Shown here: one piece after another, positions 44,475-53,790 of the stretch | Layout of the letters: each line of letters begins with the position of its first letter | Position numbering within the stretch: the stretch's first letter is position 1 | From: Paraeggerthella hongkongensis | GTDB taxonomy: Bacteria; Actinomycetota; Coriobacteriia; Coriobacteriales; Eggerthellaceae | Length of the DNA stretch: 64,000 nucleotides | Reading direction: 5' to 3' | Assembly (NCBI RefSeq): GCF_003340345.1 | Contig: NZ_PPTQ01000007.1 | Coordinates: forward strand, 88,492-152,491 | Program-made: the position numbers and the translations under genes | The notes under the pieces: generated by a model | What the model was told of the DNA's origin: nothing | Databases searched by the model: none | What the model saw: the letters and a program-made list of their open reading frames with translations, nothing else

Positions 44475-46904
44475 CTAGATGGTTGCCTTCTCGATTTCGA
44501 TCAGCGTGTCGAAGTAATAGCTGTTCGCCACCACGGGGGTCACGTTGTATCCCAGCAGGTCGCAGTAGAAACCGTCGACGAACTGGTCAAGATCCCAGCC
44601 GTGGTCGATCACGACCATGCCGGGTCGAATGCCGTTGTTGAACCTTACGCGCAACGTGCAGGTGCCGCGGTCGTTGAACATGCGAATGTAATCGCCGTCG
44701 GAGATGCCGCGCGCTTCGCAGTCCACGGGATTGACGGCAACGTAGGGTTCGTCTTCGAACTCCAGCAGCCAAGGCACGCGCGTGTACTGCGTATGCACCT
44801 TGTACTTGCTTCGCTCGGAGGTGAACACCAGCGGGTACTTCTCTGCCAGGGGGTTTTCCCTCCATGCCTCCATAGGCGGTTCCCAGTAGGGTAGTCGCTC
44901 TTTCATGAAATCGATTTTTTGGCCGTAATCGGTGTCGAGCGGAATGGATTCCTGGTAGAACTGCAAACGGCCCGTCGGCGTGCCGTAGGTGCCTTCTTGC
45001 CCCATGACGCGATCGTCGGGCTCGAAGGTCAGGACGGATCCTTCCTTTTTCACGCGATCCCAGGTAAGGTTGATCTTTTTCGCCGTGGGGTTGTCGAATA
45101 CGGCGTTCATGAGCTCGTCGATGTCCTTGAAGTCGTACTCCTGCAAATCCATCTTCTCGAACAGCATCTTGAAGATGTCGAAGTCGCTCTTCGACTCGTA
45201 CAGGGGCTCTGCGGACTTCGCATTGTGGAACACGTAGCGCGTGTCGTCGCCCGAAGCGGTCTCGGTTTCGAAGTAGTGGCAGGCCGGCAAGACGATGTCA
45301 GCGTAGTTCGTGGTGCTGGTTGAAACCACGTCGGCCACTACCAGCAGCTCCACGTCTTCCAGGAACTTGCGCCAGCGCACGCCGCCTACCTGGGTGCCGA
45401 ATAGGTTGTGGTCCCAGATATAGAGGGTCTTGATGTTGATGTCCTTGTCGCCGTACTTCTTCGACTCCATGCAGTTGAGCAGGGCGGGCGAGTAGAACAC
45501 CTGGCTGCCGGGCGCTCCCTTGGGGTTGGCCAGGCCGTAGGGCATCCAGCCGATGGAGATCTCTCCGCGGAACATGCCCTTTGCCGTGTTGCCGGGGTGG
45601 CCGTACTGGCCGGCGATCATGCACATAGAGAGAATCGACGAGAACGTTGCCATGCCGTTGGTGACGTGGTCAAGGCCAAGGCCTATATTGACGGAGTTGT
45701 GCCCGTCTTGGACCATGTGCGCAAGCTCCCTGATGGTTTCGACGGGAACGTCGCAGATCTGAGATGCTTTCTCAGGAGTCCATTCTGCTACGCGTTCAAG
45801 CAGCAGGTCGTATGCCGCGGTCACTTTGACGCCTTCGATAGTGAACGTGCCGCGGATAACCGGATCGGGTATCTCGCCCAGGGCGCCCAAGGTTCCATCT
45901 GCGGCGCGCACGACGCATTTGTCCTCGGGCGTGCCGGCCGTGGCTTTGCCGATATCGCTCAGTCGCAGGTACGTGCCGTCGGTTTCCTTGACGAGACACG
46001 GCGCCACGGTGTCCGAGCGCAGGAAATCTTCTTTAGCCAGGCCTTCGTTTACCAGGACGTTCGCCATGGCCAAGGCAAGGGCGCCGTCGGTGCCGGGGTG
46101 TATGGGGACGAACAGGTCTGCCTTCGAGGCTGCGATGGTGAACGTTGGGTCGATGACGATCATCTTGGCGCCGTGCTCGACCTTTGCCCGCAAGAAGTAG
46201 TGGAACGTTTGACTATCGCCTTCAGAGGGGTTGAATCCCCAGATGAAAATATGCTTGGCGTTCTTGAGATCGTTTCGGCCACCGCCGCCCGCTCCCTTGA
46301 ACCCGCCTACGATAGGCGGAAACGACGCGTAGAACACGCGGTCTTGAGCGGCGTCGAGCAAGGTCGCGCCCATGGCCGAGCACAGGCGTTTGCCGTGCTG
46401 GGAGTCGGGGGTGATGTTGCCGGAGCCGCACAGAAACGCGTTGGCGCGAGGGCCGTACTTCTCGTTGACTTCTTTCCATTTGTCGGAAATGGTGGCGATG
46501 GCTTCATCCCAGCTGATCTGCTCCCATTTGCCCTCGCCGCGTTCGCCCACGCGCTTCATGGGGTACTTCAGGCGATCTTCGGCGTACACGCGCAGCGCAT
46601 GGGTCAGCCCCTTGTTGCAGACACGGGTCACGTCGGGGTCGCTTTGCTTTCTGCGGGATGTTTTGACTATCTTCCCGTCGCGGACGTGCACGTTCATCTG
46701 GCAACCGGCTCCGCAACCTCCTCGGCAGGTTCCGGGGTTGACAACCTCTTCGCTCGTGCTGGCTTCCTTTTCGCTCGCGAGGGCGAATTCGCTTCCGTAC
46801 AGGCTCGACCCCAGGCCGGCTGCGACAGCTGCCGCAGCGGAGCCCTTCAGAAAGCTCCTTCTTCCTATGGCAGCGCTTAGGGCTGTTCCTTCGGCGTGCT
46901 TCAT
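44475..46904 (-). CDS. Molybdopterin oxidoreductase catalytic subunit (DMSO reductase family), Tat-exported, 809 aa
   Basis: Twin-arginine signal RRSFLKG (residues 15-21) followed by an Ala-rich hydrophobic stretch. A [4Fe-4S] site CRGGCGAGC starts near residue 59. Then come the MopB core, with IWGFNPSEGD cofactor contact, and a C-terminal molydopterin-dinucleotide-binding domain (VNPVDCEARGISDGDYIRMFNDRG). The substrate is not readable; relatives reduce sulfoxides, N-oxides, polysulfide, or dehydroxylate catechols. First gene of the operon; a LysR gene diverges from it. Confidence 0.93.
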   Translation of the reverse strand: MKHAEGTALSAAIGRRSFLKGSAAAAVAAGLGSSLYGSEFALASEKEASTSEEVVNPGTCRGGCGAGCQMNVHVRDGKIVKTSRRKQSDPDVTRVCNKGLTHALRVYAEDRLKYPMKRVGERGEGKWEQISWDEAIATISDKWKEVNEKYGPRANAFLCGSGNITPDSQHGKRLCSAMGATLLDAAQDRVFYASFPPIVGGFKGAGGGGRNDLKNAKHIFIWGFNPSEGDSQTFHYFLRAKVEHGAKMIVIDPTFTIAASKADLFVPIHPGTDGALALAMANVLVNEGLAKEDFLRSDTVAPCLVKETDGTYLRLSDIGKATAGTPEDKCVVRAADGTLGALGEIPDPVIRGTFTIEGVKVTAAYDLLLERVAEWTPEKASQICDVPVETIRELAHMVQDGHNSVNIGLGLDHVTNGMATFSSILSMCMIAGQYGHPGNTAKGMFRGEISIGWMPYGLANPKGAPGSQVFYSPALLNCMESKKYGDKDINIKTLYIWDHNLFGTQVGGVRWRKFLEDVELLVVADVVSTSTTNYADIVLPACHYFETETASGDDTRYVFHNAKSAEPLYESKSDFDIFKMLFEKMDLQEYDFKDIDELMNAVFDNPTAKKINLTWDRVKKEGSVLTFEPDDRVMGQEGTYGTPTGRLQFYQESIPLDTDYGQKIDFMKERLPYWEPPMEAWRENPLAEKYPLVFTSERSKYKVHTQYTRVPWLLEFEDEPYVAVNPVDCEARGISDGDYIRMFNDRGTCTLRVRFNNGIRPGMVVIDHGWDLDQFVDGFYCDLLGYNVTPVVANSYYFDTLIEIEKATI

Positions 46905-47255
46905 GCGTATGCTTCTCCTTCTTTCTTGAAGTAGCGGTTCTGTTGGCGGGAATCGCTTGAGATTCGCTTGATGTCATGGAGATGCGCAAAGCTTCGCGCG
47001 TGAACTTTGCGGACGCTTCCCCCAAGCAGTCCTTCGCCGTGCTCCCCGTTAACGGGCGTCAGTATCTTAACGAGGAAAGAGCGCGGGGGAAGGTTCGCAT
47101 TTTTTATACGCCCATTCGATTTAGCTTTGCGCTTTGCCTGCGACTTTGCGGACGGCGAACCTGCCGTCGGGGAGCAGCGGGGTGTTGCCGTCAGGGGAGA
47201 CACTCGGTATTATCAAGGGATATGCTCGGTCGAGAGGAACGAGGGGAAGGGTGCC
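46905..47255. other. Divergent intergenic region, molybdoenzyme operon and LysR gene
   Basis: 351 bp, AT-richer than its surroundings around 47095-47135. Probably holds both promoters and LysR sites, but I cannot point to a specific operator. A short palindrome (CCCGTTAACGGG) lies at about 47046-47057. Confidence 0.45.
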
Positions 47256-48185
47256 GTGAAGCTTGAGCATGTGAGGGAATTCGTTGCGTTGGCCCGATGC
47301 GGCAGCTTCCAGGAAGCCGCCGACAGGCTGTACGTTGCTCGTCCCACGTTGAGCAACCACATGAGGGCTCTTGAACAAGAGTTGGGATTCGATCTGTTCG
47401 ATCGTTGCGGCAGTAGCGAGTTGACCGATGCGGGCGTTGCGTTTCTCGACGGCATGGAGCGGGCGCTGGAGGCCGTCGATCGGGGGTTGGATCAATGCCG
47501 CGAGCTTGCAAGCTTGCAGGAGGGGCGGGACTGCGTCGTGAACATATCGCTGCGCTGTTCCGTATTCGAGCTGCGCGCTGCGCTTGAGAAGTACTGTCCT
47601 TGTCGATACGCTTTCGTGAGCTACGACAATAAAAGGCCGATGTTGTACCCGTTTACGCAGGATAGCGCCGACGTCATGGTCATGTACGACCTCGACCTGC
47701 TTCCGCCTTTGCGGATGGAGGTTCTGGGGATGGGGCTTCAGTACGAGCCGTACGGACACGAGCCCTGCGCCATTGCGATGAGGGAGAATCATCCGCTGGC
47801 GCAGGGGCCTTTGACGCGCGAGCGATTGCGCGGCGCGGAGATCGCGCAGCTTGACGTGATCGAGTCGGAAAGCTGGAAACGCATCATCATCGCTATGCTG
47901 GGCGACGATATGGGGTTGAGGTTTCGTTTGATCCCCATGGACAACTTGCTGAACTTTTGGACCGTTGACCTGGGGGATGCGGTTTTCATTTCCATGAAGT
48001 CCATGCTGTCGCAGTATTTCGCCCGGCGGGAGGGCTACGTGATCAGAGACCTGGTCGACGCGGGCCCCTTGCTGATGCCGCGGAGTTTGGTGTATCGACC
48101 GATTTCCGAAAGGCCTTGCATAGCGCCTGTTCTCGACGTGCTTCGCGAGCACCTTTGCCGGGAGGGCGACGAGTGCGCGAAGTGA
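47256..48185 (+). CDS. LysR-family transcriptional regulator, 309 aa
   Basis: N-terminal winged helix (VREFVALARCGSFQEAADRLYVARPTLSNHMRALEQELGFDLFDR, residues 4-48), then a two-lobed effector domain. GTG 47256 has GGGAAGG upstream. It is transcribed away from the molybdoenzyme operon, so it probably regulates that operon in response to the enzyme's substrate. The next gene is a truncated close relative, pointing to a past tandem duplication. Confidence 0.88.
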   Translation: MKLEHVREFVALARCGSFQEAADRLYVARPTLSNHMRALEQELGFDLFDRCGSSELTDAGVAFLDGMERALEAVDRGLDQCRELASLQEGRDCVVNISLRCSVFELRAALEKYCPCRYAFVSYDNKRPMLYPFTQDSADVMVMYDLDLLPPLRMEVLGMGLQYEPYGHEPCAIAMRENHPLAQGPLTRERLRGAEIAQLDVIESESWKRIIIAMLGDDMGLRFRLIPMDNLLNFWTVDLGDAVFISMKSMLSQYFARREGYVIRDLVDAGPLLMPRSLVYRPISERPCIAPVLDVLREHLCREGDECAK

Positions 48186-48210
48186 CGTATCGGGGAAGGA
48201 AGGAGGTACG

Positions 48211-48474
48211 GTGAAGATAGAGCTTTTGAGGGAGTTCGTGACGCTTGCCCATCACGGGAGCTTTCGCGCTGCATCCGAAATATTGTTCGTTTCTCAGCCT
48301 ACATTGAGCAACCATATCAAGGCGTTGGAGCAAGAGCTGGGGTTCGAGCTGTTCGATCGGTCGCGCGATAACGAGCTGACTGACGCCGGCGCCCTTCTTC
48401 TGGATTCCGTTCAGTCGGCTTTGCTGATAATCGATGCAACGCTTGAGGAATGTCGGGGAATGACCGGCGCATGA
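48211..48474 (+). pseudogene. Truncated LysR-family remnant, DNA-binding domain only, 87 aa
   Basis: Begins MKIELLREFVTLAHHGSFRA and follows the preceding LysR closely through LFDR...ELTDAG, with the linker helix, then stops; the ~220-residue effector domain is missing. It has its own GGAAGGAGG ribosome site. The lost part is replaced by a palindrome cluster 24 bp on. It is either a decayed duplicate or a short DNA-binding antagonist; decay is more likely. Confidence 0.75.
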
Positions 48475-48497
48475 CGGCGCGCTGAATCGCGCTGCCG

Positions 48498-48559
48498 GCC
48501 ATTGTCGATCCGAAAACACGTTTTTGGGCCCAAAAACGTGTTTTCGGATCGACAATGGC
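48498..48559. repeat. Palindromic intergenic element, family 1, copy b (62-bp perfect palindrome)
   Basis: 31-bp arms with no spacer, centre GGGCCC, ends GCCATTGTCGATCC. Compared with copy a at 14760, bases differ in the arm but change in both arms together. Confidence 0.9.
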
Positions 48560-48578
48560 TCACGTGTAGCGACCTGCG

Positions 48579-48679
48579 CGAGGCGGCGGGCCGCCAGCCC
48601 GCACGGGCGCGCGCCGGGGAACATTGTCGCCCCAAACGGACGCTTTGACGCCGAAAACCGTACGTTTGGGGCGACAATG
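48579..48679. repeat. 101-bp composite repeat, copy b (includes palindrome family 2)
   Basis: Same length and nearly the same sequence as 41731-41831. Hairpin arms 48622-48642 and 48659-48679 with one mismatch; the loop differs more than the arms. The remaining gap to the ychF start (48680-48825) shows only a possible TATCAT -10. Confidence 0.85.
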
Positions 48680-48825
48680 CGGTCCGGCGCGGTCCGGCGC
48701 GCGAAGTTGCATGCGCTGATGGGTTTGCTGATAGGTTGCGTGGGGTCTGTACGCGCAGGCGCACGGATCCCTTTCATTTGCTATCATGGTTCGATACGTT
48801 TCAAACGCTTGAGAAGGATTACTCC

Positions 48826-49890
48826 ATGTCATTGTCCATCGGTATCGTCGGCCTGCCGAACGTCGGCAAGTCCACGCTGTTCACCGCCCTTACCAACAAG
48901 GGCGGCCTTGCTGCTAACTATCCCTTCGCCACCATCGAGCCCAACGTGGGCGTGGTGCCCGTGCCCGACGCGCGCCTGGACGCGCTGGCCAACATCGACC
49001 ATCCTACGCGCATCGTGCCCGCCACCATCGAGTTCGTGGACATCGCAGGTCTGGTGGCCGGCGCCAGCCAAGGCGAAGGCCTGGGCAACCAGTTCCTTGC
49101 GAACATCCGCGAAACGGACGCCATCTGCGAGGTCGTGCGCTTCTTCGGCGACCCCGACGTGGTGCACGTTGCGGGCAAGGTGGATCCGCACAGCGACGTG
49201 GATACCATCAAGACCGAGCTCATGCTGGCCGACATGGCCACCATCGAGAAAGCGCTGCCGCGCCTGGAGAAGGAAGCGAAGCGCGACAAGGACGGCGCCA
49301 AGAAGGTCGAAGTGGCCAAGAAGGTGCTCGCGGGCCTGGACGAGGGGCATCGCGCGCGCACGCTGGGGCTTGACGAGGACGAGCAGGCCGCCATTTACGA
49401 TCTGCACCTACTGACCATGAAGCCCATGCTCTACATCGCCAACGTGGACGAGGATCAGCTGGACGCCGAACTGCCCGAGATCGACGGGTGCCGCCCCGTG
49501 CCGATCAGCGCGAAGGTGGAGGCGGACCTGGCCGAGCTGGATCCGGAGGAGGCGAAGGAGTACCTGGAGGCCATGGGCCTTGAGGAAAGCGGCCTGGCCC
49601 GTTTGGTGCGCGAAGCGTACAAGCTGCTGGGTTTGCAGTCGTACTTCACCACGGGCGTGCAGGAAACGCGCGCTTGGACCATCCCCATCGGCGCGAAGGC
49701 TCCGCAGGCCGCGGGCGTCATCCATACCGATTTCGAGCGAGGCTTCATCAAGGCCGAGACGGCCTCGTACGAGGACTACGTGGGCCTGGGCGGCGAAAAG
49801 GGCTGCCGCGACGCCGGCAAGCTGCGCCAAGAAGGCAAGGAGTACGTCGTCCAGGACGGCGACGTCATGCACTTCAAGTTCAACGTGTAA
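48826..49890 (+). CDS. ychF: Redox/translation-associated ATPase YchF (Obg family), 354 aa
   Basis: P-loop GLPNVGKST (residues 9-17), switch/G3 DIAGLVAGA, the NVDE in place of NKxD that gives ATP rather than GTP preference, a coiled-coil insert (about 130-200) and a C-terminal TGS domain (SYFTTGVQETRAWTIP...). It binds ribosomes and affects oxidative stress response. Size is standard. A strong terminator follows. Confidence 0.95.
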   Translation: MSLSIGIVGLPNVGKSTLFTALTNKGGLAANYPFATIEPNVGVVPVPDARLDALANIDHPTRIVPATIEFVDIAGLVAGASQGEGLGNQFLANIRETDAICEVVRFFGDPDVVHVAGKVDPHSDVDTIKTELMLADMATIEKALPRLEKEAKRDKDGAKKVEVAKKVLAGLDEGHRARTLGLDEDEQAAIYDLHLLTMKPMLYIANVDEDQLDAELPEIDGCRPVPISAKVEADLAELDPEEAKEYLEAMGLEESGLARLVREAYKLLGLQSYFTTGVQETRAWTIPIGAKAPQAAGVIHTDFERGFIKAETASYEDYVGLGGEKGCRDAGKLRQEGKEYVVQDGDVMHFKFNV

Positions 49891-49908
49891 GCAGCGCGAT
49901 GATGCGAT

Positions 49909-49951
49909 AAGCTGCATAACAGCCTTTCGTCAGGTGTTATGCAGCTTTTTT
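49909..49951 (+). terminator. Intrinsic terminator of ychF
   Basis: 13-bp perfect stem (AAGCTGCATAACA and its complement), 13-nt loop, then TTTTA. Confidence 0.9.
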
Positions 49952-49977
49952 ATTGGGGGAACGTGCGGAGGACGAAC

Positions 49978-51105
49978 ATGCAGACGAGCGAAGAGTTGGC
50001 GCCGCTGGGCTTCGGGTTCATGCGGCTGCCGGAAACGGAACTTTCGGACGGGTCGAAGGAGATCGACATCGAGCAGGTCAAGGAGATGGTCGACCTGTTC
50101 ATGGATGCGGGCTTCACGTATTTCGACACGGCGCGCGGCTACTACGGCGGCAGATCCGAGGCTGCGTTGCGCGCGGCGCTCGTCGAGCGCTATCCGCGCG
50201 AATCGTTCCAGATCGCCACGAAGCTGCCGGCGTGGCTGGCGAAGGACGCCGATCATGCGCGCGCCATGTTCGACAAGTCCTTGCGCGAAACCGGCGCGGG
50301 CTACTTCGATTACTTTCTGCTGCACAACCTGGGGGAGGACCGCACCGCCCAGTTCGACGAGTACGGTCTGTGGGACTTTCTTGCGCAGAAGAAGGAAAAG
50401 GGCCTGATTCGCAATCTGGGCTTTTCCATTCATGACAAGGCCGACGTGCTCGAAGAGGTTCTGGCCGCTCATCCGAACATGGATTTCGTGCAGGTGCAGA
50501 TCAACTACGCCGATTGGGAAAGCCCGACCATCGAATCGCGCAAGTGCTACGAGGTTGCGCGCGCCCATGGCCTGCCCGTGGTGGTGATGGAGCCCATCAA
50601 GGGCGGATCGCTCGTGAAGCTTCCCGATGCGGCGGCAAACCTGCTGAGCGCGGCGCAGCCCGACGCGTCCCTGGCCTCGTGGGCATTGCGCTTCGCCGCG
50701 TCGCTGCCGGGCGTGGTTTCCGTTCTGTCCGGCATGTCCACTCCCGATCAGGTGCGGGAGAACGTGCGGATCATGCGCGACGCCCGGCCGATGGCCAGCG
50801 AGGAGCGCGCGCTGCTCGATCAGGTGCGGGCTATTCTGGACGGCATCCCCACGGTGCCCTGCACGGATTGCCGGTACTGCCTGAAGAACTGCCCGCAGGA
50901 CGTGCGCATTCCGGCGGCGCTCGCGTCGCTCAACATCCTGGCGCTTTACCATGACGAGTTCCGCGCCCAGGAAAACTACGATTGGAACGTGTCGGACGGC
51001 CTCGCGTCGTCGTGCATTGCGTGCGGCGCGTGCGAAGACGTGTGCCCGCAGCATATCCCCATCGTCGAGGAACTGGCGCGCGCGGCAGAGCTGTTCGAGC
51101 GCTAA
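49978..51105 (+). CDS. Aldo/keto reductase with C-terminal 2x[4Fe-4S] ferredoxin domain, 375 aa
   Basis: TIM-barrel aldo/keto reductase part (residues ~10-270, FDTARGYYGGRSE with the catalytic Asp/Tyr, and FLLHNLGE) followed by two cluster motifs, CTDCRYCLKNCP near 290 and CIACGACEDVCP near 350. Such fusions occur in anaerobes and link NAD(P)H chemistry to ferredoxin-type electron flow. ATG 49978 has GGAGG upstream; in-frame sequence before it runs into the ychF terminator. It lies 9 bp before the LarE-GNAT gene. Substrate unknown. Confidence 0.9.
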   Translation: MQTSEELAPLGFGFMRLPETELSDGSKEIDIEQVKEMVDLFMDAGFTYFDTARGYYGGRSEAALRAALVERYPRESFQIATKLPAWLAKDADHARAMFDKSLRETGAGYFDYFLLHNLGEDRTAQFDEYGLWDFLAQKKEKGLIRNLGFSIHDKADVLEEVLAAHPNMDFVQVQINYADWESPTIESRKCYEVARAHGLPVVVMEPIKGGSLVKLPDAAANLLSAAQPDASLASWALRFAASLPGVVSVLSGMSTPDQVRENVRIMRDARPMASEERALLDQVRAILDGIPTVPCTDCRYCLKNCPQDVRIPAALASLNILALYHDEFRAQENYDWNVSDGLASSCIACGACEDVCPQHIPIVEELARAAELFER

Positions 51106-51114
51106 AGGAGGAGC

Positions 51115-52374
51115 ATGATCGCGTACGACAACGAAAGCGCGTACGATAACGAGAGCGCTCGCCGCGACGGACCCGTTGTCGTCGGGTCCGGGCAGCAGGC
51201 GGGCGTCGAGCCTTTGGAGGATTTTTTCGCGCGCACGCCGCGCGTAGCGGTGGCGTTTTCGGGCGGGTGCGATTCATCGTATTTGCTTGCTGCCGCATTG
51301 CGGGCCGGGTGCCAGGTGAAGGCGTACGGCGTGCGCACGGCGTTTCAGCCTGCGTTCGAAATTGAGGACGCGCTTCGCTTGGCAGGCCAGCTCGGAGCCG
51401 ATTTCGAGCTGATAGACGCCAACGTCCTGTCGCGCGCCGACATCTGCGAAAACACGCCTGATCGCTGCTATCGATGCAAGACGTTCATCTTCTCGACTAT
51501 TCTCGAGCGCATGGCGCGCGACGGGTGCGAGGTGCTGGTCGACGGCACGAACACCACCGATGATCCGGCGAACCGCCCCGGCTTCCGGGCGCTTGCGGAG
51601 CTGGGCGTGATCTCGCCCCTGCGTCGCGGCGGGTTGTCGAAAGACGACGTGCGCGCCGCCTCGCGGGAGCTCGGCCTGTTCACCGCCGACAAGCCGAGCT
51701 TTTCGTGCCTGGCCGTGCACGTGCCGAAAGGCGAGGCGTTGACGGCGGATTCCCTGCTGCGGGCTGCCGAGACGTCGGGTGCCGCCCGAATCATGGCCGA
51801 CCGCCGCTCCGGGGCGAGCATGGAACGCATTTTGGAGACCGAGCGCTTGACCTTGCGAAAAATGGGCGAAGGCGATTTGGACGCGCTTCGGATCATCTTG
51901 CAGGACCCCGATGTCATGTATGCCTACGAAGGCCCCTTCGATGAGGCTGGCGTGCGGGAGTGGCTCGATCGGCAGACGGCGCGCTATCGTACCGATGGTT
52001 TCGGGCTTTGGGCCGTGGTGCTCAAGGAGACGGATCGCATGATCGGACAGTGCGGGGTCACGTTGCAGGAATATCGAGACGCCCAGGTCATGGAGGTGGG
52101 CTACCTGTTCATGAAAGCGTTCTGGCATCGGGGGTACGCGACCGAGGCAGCCATCGCTTGTCGCGACTACGCCTTCGACGCCTTGGGTGCTCGCGAGGTG
52201 TATTCTTTGATTCGCGACACGAATGAGCCGTCGCAGGCGGTTGCTCGCCGAAACGGCATGACCCCGCGTGCAACGGTGGTGAAGCACTGCCGCGGGGTGC
52301 GCATGCCCCATGTGGCGTTTTCCATCACGAGGGAAGAGCGAGATGCTTTGGCCGACCGCCGCGCCTCGCAGTAG
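51115..52374 (+). CDS. LarE-like sulfur transferase fused to a GNAT acetyltransferase, 419 aa
   Basis: Residues ~35-230: PP-loop ATPase of the LarE family (SGGCDSS near 48, ENTPDRCYRCK near 113-122, DGTNTTD near 143, KPSFSCLA near 193-199). LarE supplies sulfur for the nickel-pincer cofactor; the C-x2-C plus later Cys pattern resembles three-Cys LarE proteins that hold a [4Fe-4S] cluster. From ~240: RimJ/RimL-type acetyltransferase (ETERLTLRKM...DPDVMYAYEGPF, HRGYATEA). The usual LarE C-terminus is cut short at the junction. Both halves read as intact in one frame. No larB or larC nearby. Confidence 0.82.
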   Translation: MIAYDNESAYDNESARRDGPVVVGSGQQAGVEPLEDFFARTPRVAVAFSGGCDSSYLLAAALRAGCQVKAYGVRTAFQPAFEIEDALRLAGQLGADFELIDANVLSRADICENTPDRCYRCKTFIFSTILERMARDGCEVLVDGTNTTDDPANRPGFRALAELGVISPLRRGGLSKDDVRAASRELGLFTADKPSFSCLAVHVPKGEALTADSLLRAAETSGAARIMADRRSGASMERILETERLTLRKMGEGDLDALRIILQDPDVMYAYEGPFDEAGVREWLDRQTARYRTDGFGLWAVVLKETDRMIGQCGVTLQEYRDAQVMEVGYLFMKAFWHRGYATEAAIACRDYAFDALGAREVYSLIRDTNEPSQAVARRNGMTPRATVVKHCRGVRMPHVAFSITREERDALADRRASQ

Positions 52375-52473
52375 CTGCGGCGCTTTCTCCGGCGTTGCCC
52401 CAGGCGTATACTGAACGGATCGATTCAAGCAGACGAGGATACGGCGCATGCGCGCCGTGGGAGGCGGCGCGCT

Positions 52474-53787
52474 ATGGCATACGTGTTCACGCACGCAACG
52501 GTGCTCGACGGTACGGAAGGTATGGCTCCCTTGCCGAACATGACGGTGGTCGTGGACGACGCCGGGTGCATCGACAAGGTGGGACCTGCAGCCAGCACGG
52601 TGCCGCCTGCGGGCGCGGAGGAAATCGACCTGGCCGGCGCGTACCTCATGCCCGGCCTGATCAACGCGCATGTGCATCTGTGCGGGTCGGGCAAGCCGCT
52701 GAGCGCGGGCGGCGCGGGCCGCCTCATAGACGGCGTGGTGGGCAACCCGGTGGGCAGGTGGGCGCTTCGCCGTGTTCTGCGAAGCCATGCGCAGCAGCAG
52801 CTGGCAAGCGGCGTGACCACGGTGCGCTCGGTGGGCGATCCGGGGTTCGCCGACGTGGAGGTGCGCGACGCCATCAACGCAGGCGTGTTCCCAGGGCCGC
52901 GGCTGCTTGCGTCCGGCGTGGGCGTTACCGTGCCGGACGGTCACGGCGCGGGCCTGTTCGCCCATGTGGCGAGCACGCCCGCGCAGGCGCGCGAGATCGT
53001 TCGCACGTGCTTCGCGCACGCGTGCGACTGCGTGAAGCTGTTCATCACGGGCGGCGTGTTCGACGCGGAGGTCGAAGGGGAGCCGGGCGTGCTGCGCATG
53101 CCGCCCGACATCGCCCGCGCAGCCGTGGACGAGGCGCACAAGTTGGGCATGCGCACCGCCGCGCACATCGAGAGCGCCGAAGGCGTGCGCGTCGGCCTGG
53201 AGGCGGGGGTGGACACCATCGAGCATGGCGCCGAACTGGATGACGAGCTGATCGCGCTGTTCAAGCGCAACGGCGCGGGTCGCTCGTCTTCGCTCACCTG
53301 CACCGTGTCCCCGGCGCTGCCGTTCGTAGAGCTTTCGCCCGAAAAGACGAAATCGACCGAGGTCCAGAAGGTGAACGGCCGCATCGTCTACGAGGGCATC
53401 GTGCGCGCTGCCCAGCAGGCCTTGGAGGCCGGCATCCCCGTGGGTTTGGGAACCGATTCGTCGTGCCCGTACATCACGCACTACGACATGTGGCGCGAGG
53501 TGGTGTACTTCGAGCGCATCGTGGGCACTTCGCGGCAGACGGCGCTCCATGTTGCCACGCTGGGAAACGCGCGCATCCTGGGTCTGGGCGACGAAACCGG
53601 TTCGATCGAGCCCGGCAAGTCGGCCGACCTTATCGTGCTCGACCGCAATCCTCTTGAAAACCTGGAGGCGCTGCGGGATGTGCGCATGGTCATGGTTCGC
53701 GGCGCGCTCGACCGCCATCCGCGCGTGAAGCGCCTTTCGCAGCTGGATGCGGAACTGGACGGCTTTCTGCCGAAGGCGCAGGCGTAG
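52474..53787 (+). CDS. Metal-dependent amidohydrolase (imidazolonepropionase/prolidase-like), 437 aa
   Basis: Composite beta domain plus TIM barrel. Metal ligands visible: NAHVHL near 65, probable lysine in CVKLFITGG near 187, HIESAEG near 230, IEHGAE near 250, and the barrel-end Asp in GLGTDSS near 330. The group hydrolyses cyclic amides, dipeptides or related C-N bonds; substrate unknown. ATG 52474 has GGGAGG 8 bp upstream. No partner genes in the same direction. Confidence 0.87.
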   Translation: MAYVFTHATVLDGTEGMAPLPNMTVVVDDAGCIDKVGPAASTVPPAGAEEIDLAGAYLMPGLINAHVHLCGSGKPLSAGGAGRLIDGVVGNPVGRWALRRVLRSHAQQQLASGVTTVRSVGDPGFADVEVRDAINAGVFPGPRLLASGVGVTVPDGHGAGLFAHVASTPAQAREIVRTCFAHACDCVKLFITGGVFDAEVEGEPGVLRMPPDIARAAVDEAHKLGMRTAAHIESAEGVRVGLEAGVDTIEHGAELDDELIALFKRNGAGRSSSLTCTVSPALPFVELSPEKTKSTEVQKVNGRIVYEGIVRAAQQALEAGIPVGLGTDSSCPYITHYDMWREVVYFERIVGTSRQTALHVATLGNARILGLGDETGSIEPGKSADLIVLDRNPLENLEALRDVRMVMVRGALDRHPRVKRLSQLDAELDGFLPKAQA

Positions 53788-53790
53788 CCT

